Source of the DNA: VBDM01 sp964430565
Lineage (GTDB): Bacteria; Pseudomonadota; Gammaproteobacteria; Burkholderiales; SG8-39
Length of the DNA: 25,360 bases
NCBI GenBank assembly: GCA_964430565.1
Contig: CAYSFD010000053.1
Coordinates: 1 to 25,360 of the forward strand
Direction: 5' to 3'
Shown: positions 24,790 to 25,360 of the stretch, one piece after another
How positions within the stretch are numbered: position 1 is the first letter of the stretch
How the letters are laid out: every line of letters begins with the position of its first letter
Translations under genes and position numbers: made by a program
Notes under the pieces: model-generated
Told to the model about the DNA's origin: nothing
Databases searched by the model: none
Seen by the model: only the letters and a program-made list of their open reading frames with translations

Positions 24790-24833
24790 CCGGAATCGTC
24801 GGGAAACCGCAACTCGGAGATAGGAGTGGGGAT

Positions 24834-25133
24834 ATGAACGAGCCCGCGATGCAAAGGGTGCCGAAAGACAACGCGCTGACCGCCGACGAGCTCAAGCTGG
24901 CCCAATTGATTGTCGCCACGCTCAATCTGGAGACGCAGCCCGCGGCAATCGACCCGATCGCCCGACTGTATGGAGAAGGCATGGGGCTCGATTCTATTGA
25001 TATCCTTGAGGTCGCTCTGGCGATCTCCAAGGCTTACGGCGTCAAGCTGCGTTCTGATGACGAGCACAATCTCGAGATCTTCAGTTCCCTGCGCAGTCTG
25101 AACCAGCACATCCAGCAGCATCGGGTGAAGTAG
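24834..25133 (+). CDS. Acyl carrier protein, aryl-polyene-cluster type
   Basis: A 99-residue stand-alone carrier protein. Ser54 in the G51-L-D-S-I-D56 motif is the phosphopantetheine site. The segment LDSIDILEVALAISKAYGV followed by a DDEHNLEIFSSLRSLNQHI tail matches, as I recall it, the phosphopantetheine proteins (ApeE-type) at the start of aryl polyene clusters rather than the housekeeping AcpP, which is shorter and more acidic. AGGAG at 24822-24826 supports ATG 24834; ATG 24849 is an alternative. It has its own promoter, and 29 bases downstream begins a probable ligase, as expected if it heads a biosynthetic operon running off the window. Confidence 0.88.
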   Translation: MNEPAMQRVPKDNALTADELKLAQLIVATLNLETQPAAIDPIARLYGEGMGLDSIDILEVALAISKAYGVKLRSDDEHNLEIFSSLRSLNQHIQQHRVK

Positions 25134-25162
25134 ACGGCAAGGCCCCGCTTGGCCGGCGCGTT

Positions 25163-25360
25163 ATGGCTGATATTCCACTGATTCGCAATTTCGGCGCCGG
25201 CGCGGTCTTCGCCTTTCGAAACAGGCGCCCCATACGCGTCGAAGAGTTTCTCGGCGAGGTCCGGCGACTGGCCGATTCGCTTCCGGACCGGCATTACGTG
25301 GTGAACCTGTGCTCCGACCGCTACCAATTTGCCGTGGGCCTTTGCGCGGCCCTGTTGCGC
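25163..25360 (+). CDS. AMP-dependent acyl/aryl ligase, N-terminal part (3' end outside window)
   Basis: From ATG 25163 the frame is open for 66 codons to the window end. The pattern FAFRNRRPIRVEEFLGEV, then LPDRHYVVNLCSDRYQFAVGL, resembles the N-terminus of the AMP-ligases (ApeH/XanA2 type) of aryl polyene and xanthomonadin clusters: a short beta strand, a V-x-x-F helix and a VNLCxxRYxFAVG strand-helix. No catalytic motif falls inside the visible part. The identification rests on this pattern and on the adjacent carrier protein. No clear Shine-Dalgarno is visible before the ATG. Confidence 0.68.
   Translation, partial: MADIPLIRNFGAGAVFAFRNRRPIRVEEFLGEVRRLADSLPDRHYVVNLCSDRYQFAVGLCAALLR

Noticed and set aside
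22982..25030. Very long open frame on the - strand (682 codons) opposite the hydrolase, SDR and ACP genes
   Set aside because: It mirrors three well-recognised + strand genes, has an Arg/His/Pro-rich composition without any family resemblance, and long antisense frames are common in GC-rich DNA.
21392..25133. Siderophore (enterobactin- or yersiniabactin-like) cluster suggested by the EntE-type ligase
   Set aside because: No isochorismate synthase, isochorismatase, NRPS or siderophore transporter is present, and the neighbouring hydrolase does not fit a siderophore pathway.
1..25360. tRNA or rRNA genes, CRISPR arrays, insertion sequences, prophage or integration sites
   Set aside because: I looked for cloverleaf-type genes, regular short repeats, transposase or integrase motifs and flanking repeats and saw none; nearly all sequence is accounted for by coding genes.

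Overview
The window is GC-rich, gene-dense and read entirely on the + strand: 26 protein-coding genes, of which the first and last are cut by the window edges. The gene order in the middle (ndk-rlmN-pilW-rodZ-ispG-hisS-yfgM-bamB-der-hfq-hflX-hflK-hflC-DUF2065-hisZ-purA) is the conserved housekeeping arrangement of Betaproteobacteria. Lipoprotein signals on PilW and BamB, the RodZ/BamB envelope genes and HisZ fit a Gram-negative member of that class (Burkholderiales, Nitrosomonadales or Rhodocyclales type). I cannot name genus or species from sequence alone. No tRNA, rRNA, CRISPR array, transposase or phage gene is visible, and no gene-free stretch exceeds 150 bases.

Region 1 (1-1449): the 3' end of one cupin protein and a complete paralogous bicupin, resembling the gentisate-dioxygenase-like bicupins found in aromatic-compound loci. 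Region 2 (1553-3816): an HNH endonuclease, a conserved hypothetical (probably DUF6352) and an AlkA-type 3-methyladenine glycosylase. Region 3 (3898-6208): accA and tilS. Region 4 (6261-15081): ndk to der, mostly with 4-base overlaps or very short gaps, covering nucleotide balance, 23S rRNA/tRNA methylation, type IV pilus assembly, cell shape, isoprenoid synthesis, His-tRNA charging, outer-membrane protein assembly and ribosome assembly. Region 5 (15227-21370): hfq to purA, preceded by a good sigma-70 promoter candidate, with the HflK/HflC membrane complex and the HisZ regulatory subunit.

Region 6 (21392-25360) is the accessory part and the most interesting. Directly after purA lies an EntE-type aryl-acid AMP ligase whose pocket residues look like the salicylate-activating rather than the 2,3-dihydroxybenzoate-activating type. 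It is followed by a TIM-barrel amidohydrolase with an atypical metal site and an SDR reductase. Then comes a separate promoter with a perfect TATAAT, a stand-alone acyl carrier protein of the aryl-polyene type, and the first 66 codons of what looks like the matching AMP-dependent ligase. The right edge therefore probably clips the beginning of an aryl-polyene-like (or related fatty-acid/polyketide) cluster. The ligase-amidohydrolase-SDR trio upstream resembles an aryl-thioester catabolic module. Nothing here proves a new system, but this junction is where I would look next.
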